Shown here: piece by piece, positions 1 through 8,527 of the stretch | How the letters are laid out: every line of letters starts with the position of its first letter | Position numbering within the stretch: position 1 is the first letter of the stretch | From: Verrucomicrobiaceae bacterium | Lineage (GTDB): Bacteria; Verrucomicrobiota; Verrucomicrobiia; Verrucomicrobiales; DEV007 | Assembly: GCA_024229495.1 (NCBI GenBank) | Contig: JAAESJ010000272.1 | Span: 1-64,000, forward strand | DNA length: 64,000 bases | Direction: 5' to 3' | Made by a program: the position numbers and the translations under genes | Notes under the pieces: model-generated | Database searches by the model: none | Told to the model about the DNA's origin: nothing | Seen by the model: only the letters and a program-made list of their open reading frames with translations

Positions 1-42
1 AGTGGCAAAGTCGACGATTATATCACCGGCTAACTGATGAAG

Positions 43-639
43 TCAGCGATCTTTAATAACTCCACCTCTACCAACTTCATCCCTCTGAAACTCTAACTGT
101 GGTTTAACAATAACCACCATATCAAACCCTGAGGCAATCACTGAGACCAACGGCTCAAGTATCTTGGTCAGTGAGATAAACGAAACATCAGCAACTGCAA
201 TTGTTGGAGGCTCATCGACATCACTGGGCGTGATTTTCCTACAGTTGAATTTTTCCCGGACAACGACCCGTTTGTCATTCCGAATTTTCCAAGCCAACTG
301 GTTTGTTCCAACATCAAATGCGTAAACCTGTGAAGCCCCTCGCTGTAGCAAGCAATCAGTGAATCCGCCTGTTGACGAACCAATATCAATAGCCACTCGA
401 CCAACAGCATTGATGCCGAAATCATTGAGCGCAGCTTCCAGCTTTAAACCTCCGCGGCTCACGTATTTGGGCCGCTCCTTAATGTAAATAACGGTTTCGC
501 CGCTCACTTTAGATGCGGGTTTGTCAATAACGTGACCTCCAACAAGCACTTCCCCTGCAAGAATTAGCCGCTTGGCTTCTTCCCGAGATTTCACCATGCC
601 GCGATTAATGAGCTCCTGATCAAGTCGAAGCGATTTCAT
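43..639 (-). CDS. tlyA: TlyA-family 2'-O-methyltransferase, interrupted by an in-frame TGA
   Basis: TlyA proteins (S4 RNA-binding domain plus FtsJ-like Rossmann methyltransferase) 2'-O-methylate rRNA. The N-terminal S4 domain is visible (about residues 1-60, RLDQELINRG then LAGEVLVGG), followed by the SAM-binding motif DIGSSTGGFTDCLLQRG and VKPQLEF near the end. The frame stops at TGA (43-45) after only 198 residues, while family members are about 240-270. Reading on through the TGA in the same frame gives LHQLAGDIIVDFA, which matches the expected family continuation after KDP (KDPxLHxxxxxxIxxFA). So the stop looks like a point change inside a normal gene whose 3' end lies outside the window. 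TGA is a genuine stop elsewhere here (pcrA, sdhA, proB). A nonsense mutation or a sequence/assembly error is most likely. The ATG at 639 begins a canonical N-terminus. Confidence 0.85.
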   Translation of the reverse strand: MKSLRLDQELINRGMVKSREEAKRLILAGEVLVGGHVIDKPASKVSGETVIYIKERPKYVSRGGLKLEAALNDFGINAVGRVAIDIGSSTGGFTDCLLQRGASQVYAFDVGTNQLAWKIRNDKRVVVREKFNCRKITPSDVDEPPTIAVADVSFISLTKILEPLVSVIASGFDMVVIVKPQLEFQRDEVGRGGVIKDR

Positions 640-818
640 GAAATACCCGAAACTCTTGAGCTTGGATCACAACCTTCTGATGGTAAGGGCATTATGAGCT
701 TTATTAATTGACTGGGCTTTAATATAGGCTGATACGCCCATCGGTCACGATAATTTCTTCCCTCTGAAAAAAGTGGAATCCGATTGAATTCAGTCTCCCG
801 GCAAGCGATAGATCGGCG

Positions 819-1892
819 ATGTCACAACCTTCATTTCAGACTGATGACTTAAGAATCTCCCGGATCCGGCCATTGATCGCTCCGGCGATATTGATGGACG
901 ACATGCCGGAAAGCGCTGAGGGCGCAAAGCTGGTAAGTAATGCCAGAACAGCGGCTACAAATATACTCCAAGGAACAGATGACAGGCTGCTTGCTGTCGT
1001 TGGCCCCTGTTCTATCCATGATCCGAAATCCGCAATTGAGTATGCCCATAAACTCAAACCACTTGCCGATAAGCTCAGTGATGACTTGCTTATCATTATG
1101 CGGGTTTACTTCGAAAAGCCGCGCACAACAGTAGGATGGAAAGGCCTTATTAACGACCCTAACCTCGATGACTCATTTGACATAAATGAAGGCCTCAAAG
1201 TTGCCCGCCGTTTGTTATTGGATATTTCAGACATTGGAATTGCCTCTGGCACCGAGTTTCTTGACACCATTAGCCCACAATTCGTTGCCGATTTGATCGC
1301 TTGGGGCGCCATCGGAGCCCGCACCACTGAAAGCCAAATCCACAGGGAGCTTGCCTCAGGTTTATCCATGCCCGTAGGATTCAAAAACGGCACCGGCGGT
1401 AGCGTTCAGATTGCCGTAGACGGAATTAAGGCTGCCGCAAATCCCCACCACTTTCTTTCTGTTACCAAACAGGGAGTGAGCGCAATTGTAAGCACCGAAG
1501 GCAATAACTCCTGCCATGCAATATTGCGAGGCTCTTCCAACGGGACGAATTTCGACAAGAACTCGATCACTTCAGCATCTGATCTCCTTGAATCAAATGG
1601 ACTGTCACGCTGCCTAATGGTGGACTGCAGTCATGGCAACAGCTGCAAGGATCACACCCGCCAGAGTTCTGTGGCAGATCACCTGGGAGAGCAAGTTGCT
1701 GGTGGCAGCAGGGATATCGTTGCCGTAATGGTTGAAAGCCACCTCACCTCCGGCAGCCAAAGACTCAACAGTGACAGATCAAAAATGCTCTACGGACAAA
1801 GCGTTACTGATGCCTGTATCGGATGGGACGAAACTGAAGTGCTCCTTGAGAATTTGGCACAGTGCGTGAGCAACAGGCGAAGTCGAGGTTAA
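819..1892 (+). CDS. aroG: 3-deoxy-7-phosphoheptulonate synthase, AroFGH class
   Basis: This is the first enzyme of the shikimate pathway. It condenses phosphoenolpyruvate and erythrose 4-phosphate to DAHP in the cytoplasm. The 357 residues match the usual 350-360 of the metal-dependent AroF/G/H (type I-alpha) family. Visible motifs are VVGPCSIHDP (metal/PEP region), MRVYFEKPRTTVGWKGLINDP, GARTTESQIHRE, PVGFKNGTGG and VDCSHGNSCK. The N-terminus (DLRI...PLI.PA) is typical of the feedback-inhibited isoenzymes, but which amino acid inhibits this one cannot be read from the sequence. No clear Shine-Dalgarno precedes the ATG. The gene is convergent with mdh, with one base between the stops. Later users of its product in this window are trpF, the men operon and the UbiC-like protein. 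Confidence 0.95.
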   Translation: MSQPSFQTDDLRISRIRPLIAPAILMDDMPESAEGAKLVSNARTAATNILQGTDDRLLAVVGPCSIHDPKSAIEYAHKLKPLADKLSDDLLIIMRVYFEKPRTTVGWKGLINDPNLDDSFDINEGLKVARRLLLDISDIGIASGTEFLDTISPQFVADLIAWGAIGARTTESQIHRELASGLSMPVGFKNGTGGSVQIAVDGIKAAANPHHFLSVTKQGVSAIVSTEGNNSCHAILRGSSNGTNFDKNSITSASDLLESNGLSRCLMVDCSHGNSCKDHTRQSSVADHLGEQVAGGSRDIVAVMVESHLTSGSQRLNSDRSKMLYGQSVTDACIGWDETEVLLENLAQCVSNRRSRG

Positions 1893-1893
1893 C

Positions 1894-2886
1894 TTAACTT
1901 GGAATCAATCCCATGGAGCGAACCATGTCCCGCTCCTCGCGCAATTCAGCAACGGAAATGTCAATTTTCTCGCGGGAAAATTCATTGATATCGACATCAG
2001 TCACAATTTCCCACAAAGCACCATCGCTGCGCACAGGGAATGATGAAATCAGGCCTTCATCGATGCCGTAGCTGCCATCTGAGCATACGCAAACACTGTT
2101 GGATGCCCCCTCCTCACTCATTTCACATAAATGCCCCACGCTGTCGACTACGGCATTGGCAGCCGAGGCTGCTGAAGATGATCCGCGAGCCTCAATGATC
2201 GCAGCGCCTCGCTTTTGAACGATTGGAATAAACTCATCCTTTAACCACGCATCGTCACCAATCACCTCGTTTGCTGACTTGCCAGAGATTAAAGCATTAT
2301 AGAAGTCAGGGTATTGTGTTGCTGAGTGATTCCCCCAAATCGTCATGTTGCTGATTTCACTCACATGGGCGCCGGATTTCTGCGCGAGTTGTGTTTTTGC
2401 CCGATTCTCATCAAGCCTCGTCATCGCATGCCAACGCTCATTTGGAACATCAGGAGCATTGTTCATTGCGATCAGACAATTCGTATTGCAGGGGTTGCCG
2501 ACAACCAGAACGCGAACATCAGAAGCCGCAGAATTATTGATCGCCTGCCCCTGACCTGTGAAAATCTTGCCGTTGATTCCAAGCAGATCTCCCCTTTCCA
2601 TGCCAGCTTTTCGCGGCACGCTACCTACCAGCAATGCCCAGTTTGTGGCATTGAAGCCTTCATCAAGGTCGCAGGTCGGGTTAATCTTGTTCAGGAGAGG
2701 GAATGCGCAGTCGTCAAGCTCCATGCAGACGCCTTCGAGAGCCTTCATCGCTGGCTCAATCTCGATAAGGTTAAGATTTACCGGTTGGTTGGGGCCAAAC
2801 ATTGATCCCGAGGCGATTCGAAACAGCAGTGAGTAGCCAATTTGGCCGGCGGCGCCGGTTACTGAGACGGTGATAGGTGATTGCAT
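1894..2886 (-). CDS. mdh: Malate dehydrogenase
   Basis: An NAD-dependent malate dehydrogenase of the TCA cycle, 330 residues, which is the usual length of the Thermus/cytosolic-type MDH group. Seen in order: Rossmann motif [15 protein letters not shown] near the N-terminus, [12 protein letters not shown], the substrate-binding segment TRLDENRAK, and the catalytic histidine in [14 protein letters not shown]. It lies downstream of gmhA on the same strand, 49 bases away, and meets aroG tail to tail. Functionally it pairs with the sdhCAB operon at 7.7-11.2 kb, since both act on neighbouring TCA-cycle steps. Length and motifs are intact. Confidence 0.95.
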   Translation of the reverse strand: MQSPITVSVTGAAGQIGYSLLFRIASGSMFGPNQPVNLNLIEIEPAMKALEGVCMELDDCAFPLLNKINPTCDLDEGFNATNWALLVGSVPRKAGMERGDLLGINGKIFTGQGQAINNSAASDVRVLVVGNPCNTNCLIAMNNAPDVPNERWHAMTRLDENRAKTQLAQKSGAHVSEISNMTIWGNHSATQYPDFYNALISGKSANEVIGDDAWLKDEFIPIVQKRGAAIIEARGSSSAASAANAVVDSVGHLCEMSEEGASNSVCVCSDGSYGIDEGLISSFPVRSDGALWEIVTDVDINEFSREKIDISVAELREERDMVRSMGLIPS

Positions 2887-2935
2887 TCTAGCTGAGGTGT
2901 ATGACCAAGGTTTAATTCATTAAGTGACTGTTATC

Positions 2936-3502
2936 CTAAATAAGGTTCAGACGCTTTTCAATGCCTTCACATAGGGCATGAATCAAGACTTTTTGTGCTT
3001 CCTGAATACGTGCGGTGTCCTGGTGTTCTACAACTATCTCGACATCAGCGAGTCCGCGCATACTTCCCCCATCACGGCCAAGGAGGGCAATCGAACTCAT
3101 CTTCCGAGCTTTGGCCGTTTCGATTGCACTTCGCACATTATCAGAATTCCCACTGGTCGAAATTCCAACCAGCACATCCCCCTCCCTGCCAAGCCCTTCG
3201 ACCTGTCGGGAAAACACACAGTCAAAGCCGTAGTCATTACCTGTGGCAGTGAGAAAACTTCCATCTGCAGTAAGCGCTATCCCTGGCAAAGAGCGTCGAT
3301 CATCACGGAATCGACATAACAGCTCTGTCATGAAATGAGACGCATCGGCAGCACTCCCCCCATTTCCACAGGCAAGGATTTTATTATCGCGCTCAATAGC
3401 ATCTGAAAGCACACTTAGTGCCTCTTCGAATTGCTCTTCGCAGCTCCGCAGCAATTGGATTGCTTCAATCGCACCATTGATGGAATGCTCTAAGAGTGAC
3501 AT
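2936..3502 (-). CDS. gmhA: Phosphoheptose isomerase
   Basis: Converts sedoheptulose 7-phosphate to D-glycero-D-manno-heptose 7-phosphate, the first step of ADP-heptose synthesis for the LPS inner core. The 188 residues fit the GmhA family. A SIS domain spans nearly the whole protein, with the signature CGNGGSAADASHFMTEL, then LTADGSFLTATGNDYGF and ISTSGNSDNV. SIS-domain regulators such as DiaA are similar, but the GNGGSAADA and TGNDYGFD motifs favour GmhA. Its presence argues for an outer membrane with heptose-containing LPS. Start: the ATG at 3502 is the only reasonable in-frame choice. Confidence 0.9.
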   Translation of the reverse strand: MSLLEHSINGAIEAIQLLRSCEEQFEEALSVLSDAIERDNKILACGNGGSAADASHFMTELLCRFRDDRRSLPGIALTADGSFLTATGNDYGFDCVFSRQVEGLGREGDVLVGISTSGNSDNVRSAIETAKARKMSSIALLGRDGGSMRGLADVEIVVEHQDTARIQEAQKVLIHALCEGIEKRLNLI

Positions 3503-3581
3503 GTATTAACCTATTGCCCATTTTATTGAGCGGTCATCGCATTTTTGCAAAAAACATTAAATGAGGATGAATCGTGGCAAA

Positions 3582-5621
3582 TCACCAACTCGCGCCGGCG
3601 CTACCAACATCCCATTGCTCAACGAGTTCATCAGGGAAGTCATCAAGGAAACGTGATGGTCGTTGCATGATATCACCGGTCCTGGAATTTGGCCACATAT
3701 AGGGATAGCTTAGATAAAGCTCATCCTTTGCCCTTGTGACAGCTACATAGAAAAGGCGACGCTCCTCTTCAAGGCCACTTTGTTCGTCGTCATCCTCCTC
3801 AATCACTCGCGCATTGGGAAACATTCCCTCCGTTAACCAAATGACGAATACCACCCGCCATTCAAGCCCCTTGGCTTGATGCACACTGGAAAGGGTTAAT
3901 GCCTCAGAAAGATCTTTCCTCTGACCTCCTGACTCAGGGCCGCCGTCAACGCCGGCGAGAAGTGCCAATTGCCCCAGGAATTCAGATACGTCGTCAAATT
4001 GAGCGCTATATCCCTTCAACTGGTCAAGGTCCTGAATCCGATTGTCATAATTGGGGAACTTGCTTCGCATGTAGTCATCATAAACACCTCCCATTACCGA
4101 TTTAATCATATCTTGAGGCGAAGCGAGTTGCTCGCCATCGAGCAATTCATCAAGCGTATAGCCGAGCTGGCTCCATGAGGAGCGTGCCTTGCCCGGTATC
4201 TTGAAGCCTTCAATATGTTCAGTAAATGATCGAGGATGGGTGTTCGCATCAGCCAGCGGAGAAGCGCGCCATTGCCCCCAGAGTTTGTCTGCGCTAACTG
4301 TTCCAATACCTGGCAACATCCGCGCGATTCTCTTGAAGGCCACTTCATCTCGACGGTTGACTGCCAATTTCATGAAGGCGGCCACATCCTTTACATGCGC
4401 CTGCTCAAAGAAGCGCAATCCACTGGTGATATTAAATGGGATACCGCGGTTGGTAAGCTCCATCTGCAGCTCCATGGCCTGGAAATGAGCGCGATACAAA
4501 ACGGCCATCTCCTCCAGCTCTATTCCCTCGTCGCGCAATTCGAGAACACGCTGAGCAACAAAGCATGCCTGCGTCGACGGGTCATTCAGGGCAATGAGTG
4601 CCGGTAGCTCTCCTCGCGCAGGGCGATGAGCCCGAAGGTTCTTCTCATACTGTTTCGTGTTGGCCTTGATGGAATGATTGGCCAACTCGAGAACTTCAGG
4701 AACAGAGCGGTAATTAGTTTCAATCTTAAAGGTTTTCGCCTTTGGATACGTATCGGAGAATTCGAGAATGTGCTCGAAGTCCGCCCCCCGCCATGAGTAG
4801 ATCGATTGCGCATCATCCCCCACTACCATCAGGTTACCGTGTTTGGCGGCGCAGTTATCGATAAATTGTGATTGCACCCAGTTCGTGTCTTGGTACTCAT
4901 CGACCAAGACAAACTGAAACTGTGACTGGTAATATCCTGCTATTTCCGGGTTCTCCTCAAGAAGCCGTAACGAGAGTACCAGCAAGTCATCAAAATCTGC
5001 ACTGTTGGTAGCCAGCTTGCGTTCGCAATACGCTTTCCGGACGCTGGAGATACTCTCATGAAGCTCCTCAAAATATGGATAACGAGCCTCAATAATCTCC
5101 TGCAATTCAATGCCGGTATTATCAGAAAGGCTGAACATGTTTGCCAGGACCTCAGGCTTTGGAAAGCGCACCTCCTTAGTATTCACTCCTGCAGCGGCAA
5201 TCGATACCGCCATCAGGTCTTTCTGGTCTTCGCGATCCATGATCGAGAAGGAATTGGTAAGGCCAACCTTTTCCGCATGGCGGCGCAATAGACGGTTTCC
5301 GATTGAGTGGAAAGTGCCGCCCCAGATGGAACGCGTCTCATGGGGAACGAGGTCGCCGACACGATCGAGCATTTCCCTAGCAGCCTTGTTGGTGAAAGTG
5401 AGAAGAAGGATATTCTCAGGGGGGATGCCGTTATCGAGCAGGTAGGCAACACGGTATGTCAACGTGCGCGTTTTGCCGCTGCCTGCCCCTGCGATCACCA
5501 GTGAAGGCCCGAGAAGAGAGGTTACGGCAGCATATTGCTGGTCATTAAGTTCGGAGCGGTAGTCGATGGAGCCTCCCTGACCGGATGGCGAACTTGACTC
5601 GATGGTGTATTTACGAGCCAT
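3582..5621 (-). CDS. pcrA: UvrD/PcrA-family ATP-dependent DNA helicase
   Basis: A superfamily 1A 3'-5' helicase of 679 residues, acting in DNA repair and in clearing recombination and replication intermediates. Helicase motifs appear in order: Walker A AGAGSGKT (motif I), LVDEYQDTN (II), VGDDAQSIYSWRGA (III), TNYRS (IV), VHQAKGLEW (V) and FYVAVTRAKDELYL (VI). It is somewhat shorter than E. coli UvrD (about 720), mainly in the C-terminal tail, which is consistent with the PcrA/Rep group. Rep cannot be excluded on sequence alone. It follows the AGCS transporter gene on the same strand with a 20-base gap. Confidence 0.92.
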   Translation of the reverse strand: MARKYTIESSSPSGQGGSIDYRSELNDQQYAAVTSLLGPSLVIAGAGSGKTRTLTYRVAYLLDNGIPPENILLLTFTNKAAREMLDRVGDLVPHETRSIWGGTFHSIGNRLLRRHAEKVGLTNSFSIMDREDQKDLMAVSIAAAGVNTKEVRFPKPEVLANMFSLSDNTGIELQEIIEARYPYFEELHESISSVRKAYCERKLATNSADFDDLLVLSLRLLEENPEIAGYYQSQFQFVLVDEYQDTNWVQSQFIDNCAAKHGNLMVVGDDAQSIYSWRGADFEHILEFSDTYPKAKTFKIETNYRSVPEVLELANHSIKANTKQYEKNLRAHRPARGELPALIALNDPSTQACFVAQRVLELRDEGIELEEMAVLYRAHFQAMELQMELTNRGIPFNITSGLRFFEQAHVKDVAAFMKLAVNRRDEVAFKRIARMLPGIGTVSADKLWGQWRASPLADANTHPRSFTEHIEGFKIPGKARSSWSQLGYTLDELLDGEQLASPQDMIKSVMGGVYDDYMRSKFPNYDNRIQDLDQLKGYSAQFDDVSEFLGQLALLAGVDGGPESGGQRKDLSEALTLSSVHQAKGLEWRVVFVIWLTEGMFPNARVIEEDDDEQSGLEEERRLFYVAVTRAKDELYLSYPYMWPNSRTGDIMQRPSRFLDDFPDELVEQWDVGSAGASW

Positions 5622-5641
5622 CAGGCAACGGGGGTCGCGGC

Positions 5642-7396
5642 TTACTTATCACTGCCGCTATCAACCTTACGCACATGGGCCATGTAAGAGCTCAACTCCT
5701 TCTTGACGATAGGAAGCAGAACATACACCCCGATCAGGTTGGGAACGACCATGCAAAAGAACAGGGCATCGGCGAGACGAATCACATTCCCAAGTGATGC
5801 AGCGGCGCCGACAACAATGAACCCGCAGAAGATCAACTTAAAGGCTATTACAATTGGGCGGTTGTTTCCGAAGAGGTAAATCACCGCCTGTTCCGCATAA
5901 TAGGACCAGGAAATCATGGTGGAAAAGGCAAACAGGAACACCGCGACGGCAAGGACATAGGGGAACCATCCGATGACGCTCTTGAAGGATTCGGAAGTCA
6001 GCCAGATTCCCCCGCTCCAGCCGTCGCGAAGACGAATTTGATCTGCAGCAACCCATCCCTGAGCCTCTCCCTTGTATTCCTTTACCCTGTACCAGCCATC
6101 GGGATTAGCATCACCGTCTTCAGCTTTCGAGAAGTGCAATTTTGTACCGGCCTCCAATGTAGAGACAATCTCAGTTCCTCCGGGGCTTTGCGTCAGGTTG
6201 ATTTCATTCAAGGCATCTGCCTTCACATTCCACATTCCGGTCGAGATAATCACCAAGGCGGTCATTGTGCACACCACAACCGTGTCAATAAAGGGCTCCA
6301 GAAGGGCCACGAGGCCTTCGCTGGCAGGACGACTGGTCTTGACCGCTGAATGTGCAATGGGAGCTGAGCCCACACCTGCCTCGTTTGAAAACACGCCCCG
6401 CTTAATGCCCTGGATCAGGGCACCGATAAAGCCTCCAACCGCAGCACTGCCGGAAAAGGCTTCACTGACAATTAGCCCTATAGCTCCGGGAATGGCTGCG
6501 GCATTTACTGCCAGGACGACAATTGCTGCGATCACATAAGTGACGCACATGAAGGGCACCAGAAAAGCCGTCACCCGGGCAATCCAGACGATGCCGCCAA
6601 TGATCACAAGGGCGACCATGATGGCCACTATCAACCCGAAGTGCCAACCGGTTTCAAGAATCCCAAAACTATCCGAAAACTGTGCGTGCGCCTGGTTGGA
6701 CTGGAACATGTTACCGGCACCGATTGCCCCGGCGATACAGAAAACCGCAAAGCTGATGGCTAGAATCTTGCCAATCGGCACCCACATCCCCCCCTTGGCA
6801 CCTAGGCCATCGCGAAGGTAATACATCGCTCCGCCACGCGTTGTCCCATCCGCGTCAACACGCCGGAATTTCACACCCAGCGTGCATTCGGTGAACTTGG
6901 TGGTCATACCGCAGAGACCGACAACGATCATCCAGAAAGTAGCACCGGCTCCCCCAATGCCGATGGCAACGGCAACCCCGGCAATATTACCAAGGCCGAC
7001 AGTGGCGGAGAGAGCCGCCGAGAGGGCCTGAAAATGCGTGATTTGTCCCGGAGCACCAGGATCAGTGTATTTTCCCTGGATCGTCCGCTTGGCGACTCCC
7101 ATTGCGCGGAAATTGATAAAACGAAAATAAATGGTCAGGAAAATGGCAGTCGCGGCAAGAATGATAAGAACAAGGGGAATCGCGGGAACAGTCGGGTCCT
7201 TGCTTACCGGAACGGCCCAAAAGACAATGGATTCGGCTCTCTCCGCCACAGGTTCCAGTGTCTCGTCAATAATCTGGTCCATGTCTCTTTCAGAGGCCTG
7301 ACCCGTCATCGTCATGCCTGCATGAATGAAAAGCGCCATAAAGAGCGGCAATAATCCTCGCACCATTGGCCAACAATCCTTCTGAAAAAAGTTCAT
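5642..7396 (-). CDS. AGCS-family sodium:alanine/glycine symporter with inserted SH3-like domain
   Basis: A sodium-coupled amino-acid importer of the AGCS family in the inner membrane, with about ten hydrophobic segments. The family signature GLGNIAGVAVAIGIGGAGA is clear, as are KRGVFSNEAGVGSAPIAHS and FAFSTMISWSYYAEQA. At about 585 residues it is longer than the usual 450-500. The excess is an N-terminal signal-like segment and an insertion of about 60 residues (roughly residues 405-468 counted from the GTG) between TGMWN and GGIWLTSESF. The insert contains GWYRVKEYKGEAQGWV, the hallmark of a bacterial SH3 domain. Start: the ATG at 7396 is preferred; an in-frame GTG at 7426 would add ten residues. 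Substrate (Ala, Gly or another small amino acid) is inferred from the family. Confidence 0.9.
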   Translation of the reverse strand: MNFFQKDCWPMVRGLLPLFMALFIHAGMTMTGQASERDMDQIIDETLEPVAERAESIVFWAVPVSKDPTVPAIPLVLIILAATAIFLTIYFRFINFRAMGVAKRTIQGKYTDPGAPGQITHFQALSAALSATVGLGNIAGVAVAIGIGGAGATFWMIVVGLCGMTTKFTECTLGVKFRRVDADGTTRGGAMYYLRDGLGAKGGMWVPIGKILAISFAVFCIAGAIGAGNMFQSNQAHAQFSDSFGILETGWHFGLIVAIMVALVIIGGIVWIARVTAFLVPFMCVTYVIAAIVVLAVNAAAIPGAIGLIVSEAFSGSAAVGGFIGALIQGIKRGVFSNEAGVGSAPIAHSAVKTSRPASEGLVALLEPFIDTVVVCTMTALVIISTGMWNVKADALNEINLTQSPGGTEIVSTLEAGTKLHFSKAEDGDANPDGWYRVKEYKGEAQGWVAADQIRLRDGWSGGIWLTSESFKSVIGWFPYVLAVAVFLFAFSTMISWSYYAEQAVIYLFGNNRPIVIAFKLIFCGFIVVGAAASLGNVIRLADALFFCMVVPNLIGVYVLLPIVKKELSSYMAHVRKVDSGSDK

Positions 7397-7691
7397 GGTG
7401 ATTAAGCTATGTGCCCGCACTGCCACATGTCGAGGATTTCTTTAAGTAAACTTAATGAAAATCATCACCGCAATGCCTGCTCATCATCTAAAATGCATAC
7501 CGTGGGCAATCACCGGCCATTTCAACGCCATCATTCGCCTTGCCCTGTTAAACTTCAGTGTTATGGGACACTTTCCCCAGCAGGACATATTTTCCTCAAT
7601 GCCAACGAAACCAAGCCTTGATTCCAAGCGTTCATTCTAGTAAGAACCTACGCCCCGTTGTAGCGAATCAGATCGTATCGGGCCATTGAAT
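7397..7691. other. Intergenic region between divergent AGCS and sdhC genes
   Basis: About 295 bases separate the two divergent starts and must hold both promoters. I looked for a glycine riboswitch upstream of the transporter, because such genes often carry one, and did not find its conserved core. A short inverted repeat, TTAAGT-AA-ACTTAA (7442-7455), lies about 46 bases upstream of the transporter ATG and could be an operator. No confident -35/-10 pair was identified. Confidence 0.3.
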
Positions 7692-8525
7692 ATGTCAAAG
7701 GCAGGAAAAGGCAAGGAGATCACCCATCCCGAGGGCGAGTTGGTGACGTCCGCAGAGCGGGCCAAGCGCCAGTGGAAACTGGATGCGATCAGCACCGGTA
7801 CGGGTGTGTTCCTGGCACTCTTCATGTGGGGACACATGTTCTTTGTAAGTAGTATCCTGACCGGGGAACGCGGCTTCAACTGGATCTCCGACCTCTTTGA
7901 GCACTACTGGCTCGCCCAGCCGACACTTGTCATCGTAACGATTGTGTTTTTTGTGCACTTTGTCACCGCCAGTCGGAAGATTCCCGCCAAACTTGCTGAA
8001 AGAAAGCGCGTAAAGAAACTTGGTGATGACATCGCAGGCAGTGAATGGAATTTTTCCAAGGAGGATCGCAAGGAACTTGAGAAAGTGCGCCCGCACAAGG
8101 AGACCAGCCTGTGGATATGGCAGGTGCGCTCAGGCATGATTATCCTGGCCCTTGGCTCAGTTCACCTTTTTGTGGTAATCGCTGATGTCGCACAGCGCAC
8201 CTTTAATATAGGCGAAGGCGTGGGCATTAATGCAACCGAAACCATGGAGAGGGTTCAGGGAGGCATGTGGATCCTCTACGCCATCCTGCTTTACGCCGTA
8301 GAAGTCCATGCCGGCATTGGACTTTACCGGGTAACCGTTAAGTGGGGTCTGGGAGCGAAGATTCCCATCCTGGGCTCCCGCATCACCCGCAGCATGGCGC
8401 AGAAGATGGAGCGCATCGTTCTGTGGTTCTTCCTCATTATCGGTTTCATCACCCTACTGGTAATGGCTGGAGTCATTGACCCACCACTTGAGTTCCTACT
8501 TCCTGCTGAATCCGGCGCAAAATAA
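7692..8525 (+). CDS. sdhC: Succinate dehydrogenase/fumarate reductase di-haem cytochrome b subunit
   Basis: Membrane anchor of a type B complex II, exchanging electrons with menaquinone. Its 278 residues carry five hydrophobic segments. Four histidines sit where the Wolinella FrdC haem ligands occur: H48 (WGHMF), H89 (FVHFV), H158 (SVHLF) and H206 (VEVHAG). E204 lies two residues before H206, like the E-pathway glutamate of Wolinella FrdC. These assignments rest on pattern comparison from memory, not an alignment. The ATG at 7692 is chosen over an in-frame TTG six bases upstream. It starts the sdhCAB operon, with two bases before sdhA. The complex may work as succinate dehydrogenase, fumarate reductase, or both. 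Confidence 0.9.
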   Translation: MSKAGKGKEITHPEGELVTSAERAKRQWKLDAISTGTGVFLALFMWGHMFFVSSILTGERGFNWISDLFEHYWLAQPTLVIVTIVFFVHFVTASRKIPAKLAERKRVKKLGDDIAGSEWNFSKEDRKELEKVRPHKETSLWIWQVRSGMIILALGSVHLFVVIADVAQRTFNIGEGVGINATETMERVQGGMWILYAILLYAVEVHAGIGLYRVTVKWGLGAKIPILGSRITRSMAQKMERIVLWFFLIIGFITLLVMAGVIDPPLEFLLPAESGAK

Positions 8526-8527
8526 AG

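Noticed and set aside
43-45. Selenocysteine insertion at the tlyA TGA
   Set aside because: mnmH shows that selenium is used in this organism, but tlyA has no known Sec position. The site falls at a variable residue and no SECIS-like hairpin is seen just after it in the few bases available.
7397-7691. Glycine riboswitch upstream of the AGCS transporter
   Set aside because: The conserved core of the glycine aptamer was not found on the minus strand.
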